The position numbers were made by a program, and so were the translations under genes. A stretch of DNA of 64,000 nucleotides from Methylobacterium amylolyticum (GTDB lineage: Bacteria > Pseudomonadota > Alphaproteobacteria > Rhizobiales > Beijerinckiaceae), in the NCBI RefSeq assembly GCF_030700245.1, contig NZ_JAUYZI010000010.1, positions 1-64,000 of the forward strand. Reading direction: 5' to 3'. Positions 35,322 to 44,610 of this stretch are shown one piece after another. The notes below the pieces were generated by a model. The model made no database searches. It was not told the origin of the DNA and saw only the letters and a list, made by a program, of their open reading frames with translations. Each line of letters starts with the position of its first letter. Within the stretch, counting starts at the first letter, position 1.

Positions 35322-36530
35322 TCACGCGGACGGGCCGGCCCGTCCGTCGGGGTAGCGGGACAGGTCGGGCTCCGGGAACCGCCGGGCGAACAGCCGTCCG
35401 GCGAGGCCCCGGAGGCGGGGGGCGCTCGCCACGCGCAGCGCGCCGTGGAGCAGGCGGATCCCGAGCCGGCTGTGCGGGTTCATCAGGCGCGGGATGATCT
35501 TCGGCAGGTCCTGGGCCTGCTCGACCATGGGGCGCATGGCCCGCTCGTAGGCGGCGCAGGCGTCCTCGACGGCGGCGGCGCGCGCCAGTTCGCCCGCGAG
35601 CACGCAGGCCCCGGTGATCGCCAGCGTGGTTCCGATGCCGCCGAGCGGGGTCACGCACCACGCCGCGTCGCCGGTCAGGACCACCCGCCCGTTCGACCAG
35701 CGCCGCATCCGCACCTGGCGCAGCACGTCGACGTAGAAGTCTTCGGTGTCCGCCATCGCCGCCAGCACGCGCGGCGCCTCCCAGCCGACATCGGCGAACT
35801 GCGCGCGCAGGAACGCCTTCTGGCGGGCCGGATCCCAGCCGTCCTCGCCGCCCGGCGGCCGCTGGAGCGTCAGCATCGCCCGCGTCGTCCCGTGCCGGTC
35901 GGGACGCAGCGACACGCTCCGCCCCCGCGTCGCGTTGTGCCACCGCCACATCCGGTCGTCGCGCGCGGTCCGGGGGATCGTGAAGTAGGCGATCGTGAGG
36001 TCCATCCAGCGCGGCGCGTTCTCGCCGGGGAAGACGCGCTCGCGGGTGGAGGACCCGACACCCTCGGCGACGATCACCGCGTCGTAGCGCGCGACGCGGC
36101 CGCTGGCGAACGCGACGGTCGCGGCGTCCGCGTCCTGTTCGATCCGCTCCACGCCGTCGCCGAACCGGACGGCCGCGTGCGCGCTGGCCGGCGCGTAGAG
36201 CAGGCGGGCGAGGTCGCCGCGCAGGATCTCCATCTCGGCCGTCGGGCCGTCGCCGTCGAGATCGCCGGCCTTGAACTGGGCGGCGACCCGGCCCCGCGCA
36301 TCGACCCAGGCGGTGCCCTCCTCGCCGGTGCCGCGATCGAGCGCGGCCCGCTCCAGCCCCATCCGCCGCAGCACCGCGCGGCCGACGCCGCGGACGTCGA
36401 TGTTCTGGCCGCCCTCGCGGAACCCGGCCGCGCGCTCGACCACGGTGACGTCGAAGCCGTAGCGGCCGAGCCACCACGCCGCGGTGAGGCCGGCGACGCT
36501 CGCGCCGGTGACGAGGACTTGACGGGCCAA
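35322..36530 (-). CDS. FAD-dependent monooxygenase (aromatic hydroxylase type)
   Basis: A 402-residue flavoprotein of the PHBH/UbiH fold. The ADP-binding motif VTGASVAGLTAAWWLGRYG opens the protein, and the FAD ribityl-binding GDAAWCVTPLGGIGTTLAI occurs near 285, with RGDLARLLY in the middle. It should hydroxylate a small aromatic or similar substrate using NAD(P)H. TetX-like or salicylate hydroxylase-like assignments are equally possible. It is upstream of, and codirectional with, the Fsr exporter. Confidence 0.85.
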   Translation of the reverse strand: MARQVLVTGASVAGLTAAWWLGRYGFDVTVVERAAGFREGGQNIDVRGVGRAVLRRMGLERAALDRGTGEEGTAWVDARGRVAAQFKAGDLDGDGPTAEMEILRGDLARLLYAPASAHAAVRFGDGVERIEQDADAATVAFASGRVARYDAVIVAEGVGSSTRERVFPGENAPRWMDLTIAYFTIPRTARDDRMWRWHNATRGRSVSLRPDRHGTTRAMLTLQRPPGGEDGWDPARQKAFLRAQFADVGWEAPRVLAAMADTEDFYVDVLRQVRMRRWSNGRVVLTGDAAWCVTPLGGIGTTLAITGACVLAGELARAAAVEDACAAYERAMRPMVEQAQDLPKIIPRLMNPHSRLGIRLLHGALRVASAPRLRGLAGRLFARRFPEPDLSRYPDGRAGPSA

Positions 36531-36774
36531 GGCGCGCTCTCCGGCTGCGTGACGCCGTCGCTATCGAGGGCGCGCCGACCGGAGATCGAGGGCAGGAGAT
36601 CGAAGGGGAGAGATCGAAGGCGGAAGATCGAGGACCGGAGCGGAGGGTCCGGCGCGGCCGCCGCCGGTCCCCGCCCGCCCGGACGATGCCACCCACGGTT
36701 GAACGCTTGACGCTGGGCCGCCGGACATGCCCTCCTGGCCTCAACGAGAACATCGCTTTGGAGGACCGTCCGTC

Positions 36775-38034
36775 ATGGCGCCGATCCGGTGCTGCATCCT
36801 CTCGGCCGCGATCGGCCTGGCCACGATCAACTCGGCCACGATCGGCTTGGCCGCGATCAGCTTGACCGCCCTGACCGGGCAGGCCGCGGCCCAGCCGGTC
36901 CGCGTCAAGGTCGGCGTGCTCAACGACATGTCCGGCGTCTACTCGGACACCGGCGGCAAGGGCTCGGTGGTCGCGGCCCAGATGGCGGTCGAGGACTTCG
37001 CGCAGACGAACAAGGACGTGCAGGTCGAGATCGTCTCCGCCGACCACCAGAACAAGCCCGACGTCGGCGCGGCCATCGCCCGGCAATGGTACGACCGGGA
37101 CAACGTCGACGCGATCCTCGACGTGCCGACCTCCTCGGTCGCGCTGGCGGTGAGCCAGGTCACGCGCGAGAAGAACAAGATCTTCATCGATTCCGGCGCC
37201 GGGACCACCGAGCTGACCGGCAAGCAGTGCTCGCCCAACACGATCCAGTGGACCTACGACACCTACGCGCTGGCGCACGGCACGGCCGGCACCATGCTCA
37301 AGCGCGGCGGCGACACGTGGTACTTCCTCACCGCCGACTACGCCTTCGGCCTCTCGCTCCAGAGCCAGGCCACCGCGGTGATCGACACGGGCGGCGGCCG
37401 GGTGCTGGGCGCGGCCCGCGTGCCGTTCCCCGCCAACGACGTCTCGTCGTTCCTGCTCCAGGCGCAGGCCTCGGGGGCCAAGGTCGTGGGGCTCGCCAAC
37501 GCGGGCGGCGACACGATCAACGCGATCAAGCAGGCGCACGAGTTCGGCCTGACCGACGGCGGCCAGAAGCTCGCCGCGCTGCTGATCTACGCCATCGACG
37601 TCCACGCGCTCGGCCTCCAGACCGCGAAGGGGCTGGTGCTCACCGAGGCGTTCTACTGGGACCTCAACCCGGGGACGCGGGCGTTCTCCGAGCGGTTCGC
37701 CAAGCGGCACGGCAACGCCATGCCGACGATGAACCAGGCGGGCGTGTACTCCGGACTCCTGCACTACCTGAAGGCGGTGGCCGCGACGAAGTCGACCGAC
37801 CCGCAGGCGACGATGGCCTGGATGAAGGCCAACCCGACGGACGACCCGCTGTTCGGCAAGGGCACCGTCCGGGCGGACGGGCGCAAGATCCACCCGATGT
37901 ACCTGTTCGAGGTGAAGGCGCCGTCCGAGTCGAAGGGCCCGTGGGACCTGTACAAGCTCCTCGACACGATCCCCGCCGACCAGGCCTTCCGCCCCCTCAG
38001 CGAGGGCGGCTGCCCGCTCGTGAACAAGGGGTAG
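36775..38034 (+). CDS. ABC transporter substrate-binding protein, branched-chain amino acid type
   Basis: A 419-residue periplasmic binding protein of the Peripla_BP_6 (LivK/UrtA-like) family. The signal peptide (about 1-38, ending AAA) is enlarged by a 15-bp in-frame repeat giving AIGLATINSATIGLAAISLTA. The mature part begins VKVGVLNDMSGVYSDTGGKG and includes WTYDTYALAHGTAG and YFLTADYAFG. The ATG at 36775 has ggagg 10 bases upstream, so it is chosen over 36727. No permease or ATPase genes are adjacent; an SDR gene follows 76 bases downstream. Confidence 0.88.
   Translation: MAPIRCCILSAAIGLATINSATIGLAAISLTALTGQAAAQPVRVKVGVLNDMSGVYSDTGGKGSVVAAQMAVEDFAQTNKDVQVEIVSADHQNKPDVGAAIARQWYDRDNVDAILDVPTSSVALAVSQVTREKNKIFIDSGAGTTELTGKQCSPNTIQWTYDTYALAHGTAGTMLKRGGDTWYFLTADYAFGLSLQSQATAVIDTGGGRVLGAARVPFPANDVSSFLLQAQASGAKVVGLANAGGDTINAIKQAHEFGLTDGGQKLAALLIYAIDVHALGLQTAKGLVLTEAFYWDLNPGTRAFSERFAKRHGNAMPTMNQAGVYSGLLHYLKAVAATKSTDPQATMAWMKANPTDDPLFGKGTVRADGRKIHPMYLFEVKAPSESKGPWDLYKLLDTIPADQAFRPLSEGGCPLVNKG
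36810..36869 (+). repeat. 15-bp tandem repeat inside a signal peptide
   Basis: Four 15-base units beginning gatc at 36810, 36825, 36840 and 36855 (for example gatcggcctggccac) are imperfect copies. They extend the hydrophobic core of the binding protein signal peptide in frame. Confidence 0.85.
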
Positions 38035-38110
38035 TCCACCCCCGGCCGCCGGACCCGGGGCGCGCCGGGAGCCGTGCCGCGCGGCGGGGACGCTTGAGAG
38101 GGAGGCCGAG

Positions 38111-38869
38111 ATGCTGCGCGACATCGCGGGACAGGTCGCCTGGGTGACGGGGGCCGGGTCCGGCATCGGACAGGCGGCCGCGCTGGCCCTGGCGGGGGCC
38201 GGGGTGCGGCTGGCGCTCACGGGGCGCGGACGGGAGGCCCTGGAGGACACCGCGGAGCGCGTCCGCGCGGGCGGCGGGCAGGCGCTGGTGGCGCCGGCCG
38301 ACATGAGCGTCGCCGACGACGTGCAGCGCGCCTGGGACGCGGTCGACGCAGCCTACGGCCGCTGCGACATCCTGGTGAACGCGGCGGGCCTCAACGTGCC
38401 CGGGCGGAGCTGGAGCGAGATCACGCCGGCCGGCATCGACGCCGTGGTCGGCGCGGATCTCAACGGGCCGTTCTACGCGTCCCGGGCCGTGCTGCCGACG
38501 ATGCGGGCCCAGCGCGGCGGCCTGATCGTCCAGGTCTCCTCGTGGGCCGGCCGCTACGTCTCGACGCTGACCGGGCCGGCCTACGCCGCGGCCAAGCACG
38601 GGCTGGTGGCACTCTCGGAGAGCCTGAACCAGGAGGCGTGCGGCGACGGCGTCCGGTCCTGCTGCCTCTGCCCCGGCGAGGTCGCCACGCCGCTCCTCGA
38701 CAAGCGGCCCGTCCCCGTCACGGCGCAGGACCGGGGGCGCATGCTGCAAGCGGAGGATCTCGCCGAGACGATCCTGTTCGTGGCCCGGCTGCCGGCCTCC
38801 GTGTGCGTCAACGAGATCCTCATCAGTCCGACCTGGAACCGCGGCTACCTGGAAGGCGTGAAGCTCTGA
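38111..38869 (+). CDS. Short-chain dehydrogenase/reductase
   Basis: A 252-residue classical SDR. The cofactor motif VTGAGSGIGQAAALALAGAG is at 14-33, NAAGLN near 95, and the catalytic Ser and Tyr-x-x-x-Lys are in VSSWAGRYVSTLTGPAYAAAKHG. It is cytosolic and probably NADPH- or NAD-dependent; the substrate is unknown. A strong ribosome site gagggaggc precedes the ATG. It lies between two substrate-binding protein genes, suggesting a role in handling an imported alcohol or keto compound (inference). Confidence 0.9.
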   Translation: MLRDIAGQVAWVTGAGSGIGQAAALALAGAGVRLALTGRGREALEDTAERVRAGGGQALVAPADMSVADDVQRAWDAVDAAYGRCDILVNAAGLNVPGRSWSEITPAGIDAVVGADLNGPFYASRAVLPTMRAQRGGLIVQVSSWAGRYVSTLTGPAYAAAKHGLVALSESLNQEACGDGVRSCCLCPGEVATPLLDKRPVPVTAQDRGRMLQAEDLAETILFVARLPASVCVNEILISPTWNRGYLEGVKL

Positions 38870-39043
38870 GGGGGACAGGGCCCGGCTCTCCCGTCGCGCC
38901 CGCGCAAGCCGCGCCTTCGGCAGACCGGCGCCGTCCCGTCACGCTTCGGTTCCGCACGGCGCAGGGAGCACGCTTGATCCCCCTTCGCCGCGGCGGCTAA
39001 CATCCGATCGTCATCGCCGTCAGAGCGAGCGGGAGGGGGGTCG

Positions 39044-40060
39044 ATGCGGATCAGCAGGCGCGCGGCTGCGCTCATCGGGGCGTTCGCGGTTCTGACGGCG
39101 GTGACCGCGCCGGCCCGGGCCGAGGTGTCCGAGATCACGGTCGCCCAGCAATACGGCGTGAGCTTCCTGCCGCTCATGGTGATGGAGCGCCGCGGCCTGG
39201 CCGAGCGGCACGCCGAGGCCGCCGGGCTGAAGGGGCTGAAGGTCTCCTGGGTCAAGGTGGCGGGGCCGAGCGCGATGAACGACGGGCTCCTGTCGGGCAC
39301 GATGCACTTCGCCGCCCAGGGCGCGCCGTCGATGATCACGCTCTGGGACCGGACGCGGGGCAACGTCGGCATCAAGGGCGTCGCCGCGATGACGACCTAC
39401 CCCCTCTATCTCGTCAGCCGGAACCCCGCGGTGAAGTCGATCAGGGACTTCGGGCCGGGCGACAAGATCGCCGTTCCCTCGATCAAGATCTCGACCCAGG
39501 CGATCATGATCCAGATGGCCGCGGCCGCCGCCTTCGGCGACAAGGAGGCGACGAAGCTCGATCCCCTGACCATCTCCCTGTCGCACCCGGACGCCGTGCT
39601 GGCGATGACGAGCGGCACCGGCGGCGTCAACGCGCACTTCACCTCCTCGCCCTTCTACGAGCAGGAGATGAAGCTGCCCCAGGCCCACCTCGTCACGACC
39701 AACTACGAGATCCTGGGCGGCCCCGCGACGGCCGTCGTCCTCACCGCCTCGACGCGGTTCCGGGAGGCGAACCCCAAGGCCTACCGCGCCTTCTTCGACG
39801 GCCTGAGCGAAGCGATCGCGATCATCAACGCGGACAAGCGCGCGGCCGCGCAGCTCTATCTGGAGGTCGCCAAGGACACGAAGAACAGCGTCGACGACAT
39901 CCTGGCCATCATCAGCGACAAGGATTACGCCTACACCCTCAAGCCGCAGAAGGTGTTCGAGACCGCCGCGTTCATGGCGAAGATCGGGACGGTCAAGCAG
40001 GCGCCCGGATCCGTCGAGGACCTGTTCTTTCCCGAGGGCTCGAGCCTCAAGGGCGAATGA
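39044..40060 (+). CDS. ABC transporter substrate-binding protein, NitT/TauT type
   Basis: A 338-residue periplasmic binding protein with a signal peptide ending ARA at about 27. The mature region shows the NMT1/SsuA fold: ITVAQQYGVSFLPLMVMERRGL, VSWVKVAGPSAMNDGLLSGTMHFA and IRDFGPGDKIAVPSIKIS. It should bind a small anion-like or sulfonate-like ligand. Its stop overlaps the start of the AtuA-like gene by four bases (ATGA), which is unusual because binding proteins are normally coupled to permease genes. A strong gggaggggg ribosome site precedes the ATG. Confidence 0.88.
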   Translation: MRISRRAAALIGAFAVLTAVTAPARAEVSEITVAQQYGVSFLPLMVMERRGLAERHAEAAGLKGLKVSWVKVAGPSAMNDGLLSGTMHFAAQGAPSMITLWDRTRGNVGIKGVAAMTTYPLYLVSRNPAVKSIRDFGPGDKIAVPSIKISTQAIMIQMAAAAAFGDKEATKLDPLTISLSHPDAVLAMTSGTGGVNAHFTSSPFYEQEMKLPQAHLVTTNYEILGGPATAVVLTASTRFREANPKAYRAFFDGLSEAIAIINADKRAAAQLYLEVAKDTKNSVDDILAIISDKDYAYTLKPQKVFETAAFMAKIGTVKQAPGSVEDLFFPEGSSLKGE

Positions 40061-41397
40061 TGCGCACGATCCGCATGGGGGCGGGCGCCGGCTACTCGGG
40101 CGACCGCATCGAACCCGCCGTCGAGCTCGTGGAGAAGGGCGATATCGACTACCTCGTGTTCGAGTGCCTCGCGGAGCGCACGATCGCGCTCGCGCAGCAG
40201 GCGCGGCTCCGCGACCCGGGGGCCGGCTACGATCCGCTGCTCGACGCGCGCCTGCGCGCGGTGCTCCCGGCCTGCGCCGCGAAGGGCATCCGCATCGTCA
40301 CCAACATGGGCGCGGCCAACCCCGTCGCCGCCGCGCAGCGCACCTGCACCCTCGCGCGGGACCTCGGCCTCACCGGGCTGACGGTCGCGGCGGTCACGGG
40401 CGACGACCTCCTCGACGCGGTGCGGGCCGGCGATTTCACGCTCGCGGAGAGCGGTGAGCGGGTGGCGAGCCTCGGCAACCGCATCGTCGCGGCCAACGCC
40501 TATCTCGGGGCGGCCCCGATCGTCGCGGCGCTCAAGGACGGCGCCGACGTGGTGATCACCGGCCGCGTCGGCGATCCGGCGCTGTTCCTCGCGCCGCTGA
40601 TCCACGCCTTCGGCTGGCGGATGGACGACTGGGAGCGCCTGGGCCGCGGCACGCTCGCCGGACACCTGCTCGAGTGCGCCGGGCAGATCACCGGCGGCTA
40701 CTTCGCCGACCCCGGCCACAAGGACGTGCCCGACCTCGCCCGCCTCGGATTCCCCATCGGCGTCGTCGCCGAGGACGGGACGGTGGAGATCACCAAGGTC
40801 GCGGGATCGGGCGGCCGGATCAGCCTCGCCACCTGCAAGGAGCAGATGCTCTACGAGGTGCATGACCCGGCCCGCTACCTGCAACCGGACGTGATCGGGG
40901 ACTTCTCGGACGTGGAGATGGAAGAGGTCGGCCCCGACCGCGTCCGCGCCACCGGCGCGACCGGCTCACCGCCGACGGGCCTCCTCAAGGTCTCCGTCGG
41001 CTACGTCGATTCCTATGTCGGCGAGGGGCAGATCTCCTACGCGGGACCGGGCGCCCTGGCCCGCGGCCGGCTCGCCCGCGAGATCGTGCGCGAGCGGCTC
41101 GCGCTGACCGGCGTGCGGACGAGCGAGCTGCGCTGCGACCTGATCGGGGTCGATGCCCTGCACGGCGAGGCCCTGGCGGGCGGACGGGAGCCCTACGAGG
41201 TCCGCCTGCGCGTCGCCGGGCGCACCGAGACCCTGGCCGAGGCCGTGCGGATCGGCAACGAGGTCGAGACGCTGTACACGAACGGCCCGGCCGGCGGCGG
41301 CGGCGCCTGGAAGTCGGCCCGGGAGATCGTGGCCGTGCAGTCGGTGCTCGTCCCGGCCGAACGCGCGCGTCCGGCCGTCCACCTGCTCACGTCGTGA
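40057..41397 (+). CDS. AtuA-like protein (DUF1446, acyclic terpene utilization family)
   Basis: A 446-residue cytosolic protein matching the DUF1446/AtuA family: IRMGAGAGYSGDRIEPAVELVEKG, DYLVFECLAERTIALAQ, RIVTNMGAANP, GADVVITGRVGDPALFLAPL and HLLECAGQITGGYF. AtuA acts in citronellol/geraniol catabolism in Pseudomonas, but its exact reaction is not settled. Its start overlaps the upstream binding-protein stop, and the AtuA C-terminal-domain protein follows. The carboxylase genes of a full Atu pathway are absent, so a different substrate is likely. Confidence 0.88.
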   Translation: MMRTIRMGAGAGYSGDRIEPAVELVEKGDIDYLVFECLAERTIALAQQARLRDPGAGYDPLLDARLRAVLPACAAKGIRIVTNMGAANPVAAAQRTCTLARDLGLTGLTVAAVTGDDLLDAVRAGDFTLAESGERVASLGNRIVAANAYLGAAPIVAALKDGADVVITGRVGDPALFLAPLIHAFGWRMDDWERLGRGTLAGHLLECAGQITGGYFADPGHKDVPDLARLGFPIGVVAEDGTVEITKVAGSGGRISLATCKEQMLYEVHDPARYLQPDVIGDFSDVEMEEVGPDRVRATGATGSPPTGLLKVSVGYVDSYVGEGQISYAGPGALARGRLAREIVRERLALTGVRTSELRCDLIGVDALHGEALAGGREPYEVRLRVAGRTETLAEAVRIGNEVETLYTNGPAGGGGAWKSAREIVAVQSVLVPAERARPAVHLLTS

Positions 41398-41414
41398 GGC
41401 TCGGGAGCACCGGG

Positions 41415-41723
41415 ATGAAGTTGCGCGCGCTCGCTCACTCCCGCACCGGGGACAAGGGCGATACGTCGAACATCTCGCTGATCGCCTACGACATGGCGGA
41501 CTACGCCCACCTCGAGGCGCACGTGACGCCGGAGCGGGTGAGCGAGCACTTCCGCGGGATCGTGACCGGCGCGGTCACCCGCTACGCGTTGCCGAAGATC
41601 GGCGCGCTGAACTTCGTGCTGACGGGCGCGCTGGGCGGCGTGACGCGCTCGCTCGCGCTCGACGCCCACGGCAAGGGCCTGAGTTCGGCGCTGCTCGACC
41701 TGGAGATCCCGGACCGACCCTGA
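41415..41723 (+). CDS. AtuA-related C-terminal domain protein
   Basis: A 102-residue protein corresponding to the separate C-terminal domain seen next to or fused with DUF1446 proteins (LRALAHSRTGDKGDTSNISLIAYD, HFRGIVTGAVTRYALPKIGALNFVLTGAL GG pattern). The ATG at 41415 has cgggag nine bases upstream. An alternative GTG at 41394 would overlap the AtuA stop. It presumably associates with the AtuA-like protein to form the active unit. Confidence 0.85.
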   Translation: MKLRALAHSRTGDKGDTSNISLIAYDMADYAHLEAHVTPERVSEHFRGIVTGAVTRYALPKIGALNFVLTGALGGVTRSLALDAHGKGLSSALLDLEIPDRP

Positions 41724-41778
41724 TCCGGGGACGGGTTCGCGAGGTTCGCACGCGGGGCGGTCCGGCCGGCGAGACGCG

Positions 41779-42153
41779 TCACGCGGTCGGCCGGGTCCGT
41801 GCAGTGAGCTTGTTGCCGTCCGGATCGCGCAGGTAGGCGACGAAGGCCCCGTTCGGGCGCTCCGCGGGCGGGCTCTCGATCGCCGTGCCGCCGTGCGCGG
41901 TGCCGGCGGCGTGCCACGCGAGGACGTGGTCGCGGCTCGCGGCGGCGATGCCGATGGTCCCGCCGTTGGCCGCGGTCGCCGGCCGGCCGTCGATCGGCGT
42001 CGTGATCATCAGCCGGCCGCCCGCGTGGGCGTAGATCAGCCGGCCCCGGGCATCCATCTTGCCGGGCCCGCCGCCCAGCGCGGCGAAGGTGGCGTCGTAG
42101 AAGGCGCGCGCCCGCTCAAGGTCGTTGCTGCCGATCATGACGTGGGTGAACAT
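41779..42153 (-). CDS. VOC-family (glyoxalase-like) protein
   Basis: A 124-residue vicinal-oxygen-chelate protein: MFTHVMIGSNDLERARAFYDATFAALGG, then GGTIGIAAASRDHVLAWHAAGTAHGG and the closing AYLRDPDGNKL. His4 and a C-terminal acid are the usual metal-ligand positions. The function may be glyoxalase, dioxygenase or resistance; sequence does not decide. It converges with the AtuA pair and is followed by a divergent-function binding protein gene. Confidence 0.85.
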   Translation of the reverse strand: MFTHVMIGSNDLERARAFYDATFAALGGGPGKMDARGRLIYAHAGGRLMITTPIDGRPATAANGGTIGIAAASRDHVLAWHAAGTAHGGTAIESPPAERPNGAFVAYLRDPDGNKLTARTRPTA

Positions 42154-42257
42154 GCGTTTCCTTCCGAACTCACGCGCCGTCCGGACTGACGATCCTGACG
42201 GACCTCGCCCCCTCTCCGTTCTACGAAACGGAGCGGTCCCAGCCTATCCGCTCTCGA

Positions 42258-43076
42258 TCAGCGGCCCAACGGCTCCAGGCCGCTCTCGCGCACGGCCGTC
42301 GCGGCGTCCTCCGACGCGAGATAGTCGATCAGCGCGCGGGCGGCGGACCGGTTCGGGCTGCTCGCCACGATCCCGGCCGAGAACACCGTCGCCTGCTGGA
42401 CCGCGTCGGGGATCGGTCCCAGCAGGTCGATCCCGGGGACCGGCTTGAGTTCGCTGATCTGCTGGAAGCCGAGATCCGCCTCGCCGCGGGCGACGACCTC
42501 CCCGACGGGTTCGGCCGGGATCATCCGGGCCTTCCCCGCCATCCGGTCGGCGATGCCGAGCCGCGCGAACAGCTCGGACTGGATGTACACGCCGCTCGCG
42601 CTGTCGGAGTACACGACCGACTTCGCGGCGAGGAGGGCGCTGCGCAGGCCGTCCGCGGTGCCGATGTCCGGGCGCGGGGCCCCCCGCCGCACGGCGGCGC
42701 CGATCAGCGAGCGGGCGAGGTCCTGCCGGGAGTCCGGCACGACCTGTCCCTGCCGGACGAGGTCGTCGAGGGCGGAGCCGACCATGATCACCACGTCGAT
42801 CGGCTCGTGGCGGGCCAGGCGCTGGGGCACCGCGTTCGCCGTGCTTCCCATCGACGGGCCCCAGGACGACACCAGGGTGAGGCCGGTCCGGCCCTCGAAG
42901 CGCGGCGCCAGGGCGCGGTAGGCCGCCGCGAACCCGCCCGAGCTGACGACGCGCAGCTCCGCCGCCCCCGCGGAGACGGCGGCCAGGACGGAGAGCGCGA
43001 AGGTGGAGAGCGCGAAGGTGGAGAGCGCGAGGCCGCCGAGGATCGCCGCGCGCCGCCGGATCACGTGCATGACCAT
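42258..43076 (-). CDS. ModA-like substrate-binding protein
   Basis: A 272-residue periplasmic protein of the molybdate-binding-like SBP_bac_11 group: signal peptide about 1-39, then LRVVSSGGFAAAYRALAPRFEGRTGL, IDVVIMVGSALDDLVRQGQV, VVYSDSASGVYIQ and GEADLGFQQISEL. The signal peptide contains the repeat ALSTFALSTFALS, encoded by a 15-bp tandem repeat. No ModB or ModC genes are adjacent. The ligand may be an organic acid given the neighbouring symporter (inference). Confidence 0.82.
   Translation of the reverse strand: MVMHVIRRRAAILGGLALSTFALSTFALSVLAAVSAGAAELRVVSSGGFAAAYRALAPRFEGRTGLTLVSSWGPSMGSTANAVPQRLARHEPIDVVIMVGSALDDLVRQGQVVPDSRQDLARSLIGAAVRRGAPRPDIGTADGLRSALLAAKSVVYSDSASGVYIQSELFARLGIADRMAGKARMIPAEPVGEVVARGEADLGFQQISELKPVPGIDLLGPIPDAVQQATVFSAGIVASSPNRSAARALIDYLASEDAATAVRESGLEPLGR
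42991..43030. repeat. 15-bp tandem repeat inside a second signal peptide
   Basis: The unit gagagcgcgaaggtg at 42991-43005 and 43006-43020 is followed by a partial copy from 43021. In frame it duplicates ALSTF in the signal peptide core. Confidence 0.92.
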
Positions 43077-43124
43077 GGTGGGCTCCCGGAAGAGGGCCGG
43101 GGATCGCCGCCCCGGCCCGAGGGG

Positions 43125-44417
43125 TCAGGCGGGGGTGCCGAGCGCGGCGGGCTGGGCGGCGCGCCGGTAGATCAGGAGCGTGGCGACCAGACCGCAGGCG
43201 CCGCCGAACGCCATCCACAGCCCGGGCGCGGCCCGGTTGCCCGTGGTCTCGATCAGCCACGTCGAGACGAGCGGCGTGAAGCCCCCGAGCAGGGCGGTCG
43301 CCAGCGAGTAGGCCAGGGAGAAGCCGGCCGTGCGCACGCTCGCCGGGACGACCTCGGTCAGCGCCACCACCATCGCGCCGTTGTAGCTGCCGTACAGGAA
43401 GGACAGCCACAGGAGGGCGATCAGCATGTTGCCGAAGCTCGCGTTGGCCACGAGCCAGACCAGCACCGGATAGGCCGTGAGCAGGGTCAGGGCGGAGAAG
43501 ATCAGCAGGATCGGCTTGCGCCCGACCCGGTCGGACAGCGCCCCCATCACCGGCAGCCAGAACAGGTTCGACAGCGCCGTGCAGAAGGTGACCAGCAGGC
43601 TGTCGGTGTCGGACAGCTTGAGGACGCTCTTGCCGAAGGTCGGGGTGTAGACGGTGATCGTGTAGAACGAGATCGTGGTCATGCCGACGAGCAGCATGCC
43701 GAGCAGCACGATCTGCCAGTTGCGCGCGAGCGAGCCGAACACCTCGTTCATGGAGGGCCGGTGCTTGCGCTTCAGGAACTCCTCCGTCTCCTCCAGCGAG
43801 CGCCGGATGTAGAACAGGAACGGCACGATCGCGCAGCCGATGAAGAACGGGATGCGCCAGCCCCAGGCGTTCATGTCGGCGGGCGTCAGGACGCTGTTGA
43901 GGGCGAAGCCGATCACCGCCGCGAACATGACCGCGACCTGCTGGCTGCCGGACTGCCAGGACACGTAGAAGCCCTTGTTGCCGGGAGTGGCCATCTCGGA
44001 CAGGTAGACGGACACGCCGCCGAGCTCGACGCCGGCCGAGAAGCCCTGGAGCAGGCGCCCGACGAGGACGAGGAACGGGGCGAGCAGGCCGATCGTGCCG
44101 TAGCCGGGCACGAAGGCGATCAGGATCGTGCCCGCCGCCATGATGCCGAGCGTCACGATCAGCCCCTTCCTGCGGCCGATGCTGTCCACGTAGGCGCCGA
44201 GGAAGATCGCCCCGAGCGGCCGCATCAGGAACCCGGCCCCGAAGGTCATGAAGGTCAGCATCAGCGAGGCGAACTCGTTGCCGACCGGGAAGAACGTCTT
44301 GGAGATATAGGTGGCGTAGAAGCCGAACAGGAAGAAGTCGAACATCTCAAGGAAGTTGCCGCTGGTCACGCGCAGGACCGTGGCGACTTTGGAACGTGAT
44401 GGATTGTCCTGTCTCAT
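43125..44417 (-). CDS. MHS-family symporter (citrate/tricarballylate type)
   Basis: A 430-residue MFS transporter with 12 helices. MHS signatures are [41 protein letters not shown] and [24 protein letters not shown]. Close relatives are proton symporters for citrate or tricarballylate. The ATG at 44417 fits the family; the open frame to 44855 is spurious. It lies between two binding-protein genes, one downstream and one upstream in the same direction. Confidence 0.88.
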   Translation of the reverse strand: MRQDNPSRSKVATVLRVTSGNFLEMFDFFLFGFYATYISKTFFPVGNEFASLMLTFMTFGAGFLMRPLGAIFLGAYVDSIGRRKGLIVTLGIMAAGTILIAFVPGYGTIGLLAPFLVLVGRLLQGFSAGVELGGVSVYLSEMATPGNKGFYVSWQSGSQQVAVMFAAVIGFALNSVLTPADMNAWGWRIPFFIGCAIVPFLFYIRRSLEETEEFLKRKHRPSMNEVFGSLARNWQIVLLGMLLVGMTTISFYTITVYTPTFGKSVLKLSDTDSLLVTFCTALSNLFWLPVMGALSDRVGRKPILLIFSALTLLTAYPVLVWLVANASFGNMLIALLWLSFLYGSYNGAMVVALTEVVPASVRTAGFSLAYSLATALLGGFTPLVSTWLIETTGNRAAPGLWMAFGGACGLVATLLIYRRAAQPAALGTPA

Positions 44418-44610
44418 TGCTGCCTCCCTCGGGCGCCGGAGCGGTCGCGACCGTACGAGGGGAGCTTCGGTCCGGCTCGGCCGGCGGCCGCCCCCGGCGA
44501 CCGGGCCGCGCCCGTGATCCGATCCTCCCGCGTGGGGGCGCCGACTGTGCGGCGCTTGCCGGCCGTATACGCGCGGGAACCTGTCACGAAGCTGTCGCGG
44601 CGCGCGGGGC

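Noticed and set aside
32248..35355. Open frame of over 1000 codons antisense to the TPP enzyme and Fsr genes
   Set aside because: Composition and lack of domains mark it as a shadow of the genuine minus-strand genes.
35242..38304. Long minus-strand frame across the FAD monooxygenase and the binding protein
   Set aside because: It is out of frame with the recognised FAD monooxygenase and antisense to the binding protein; low-complexity translation.
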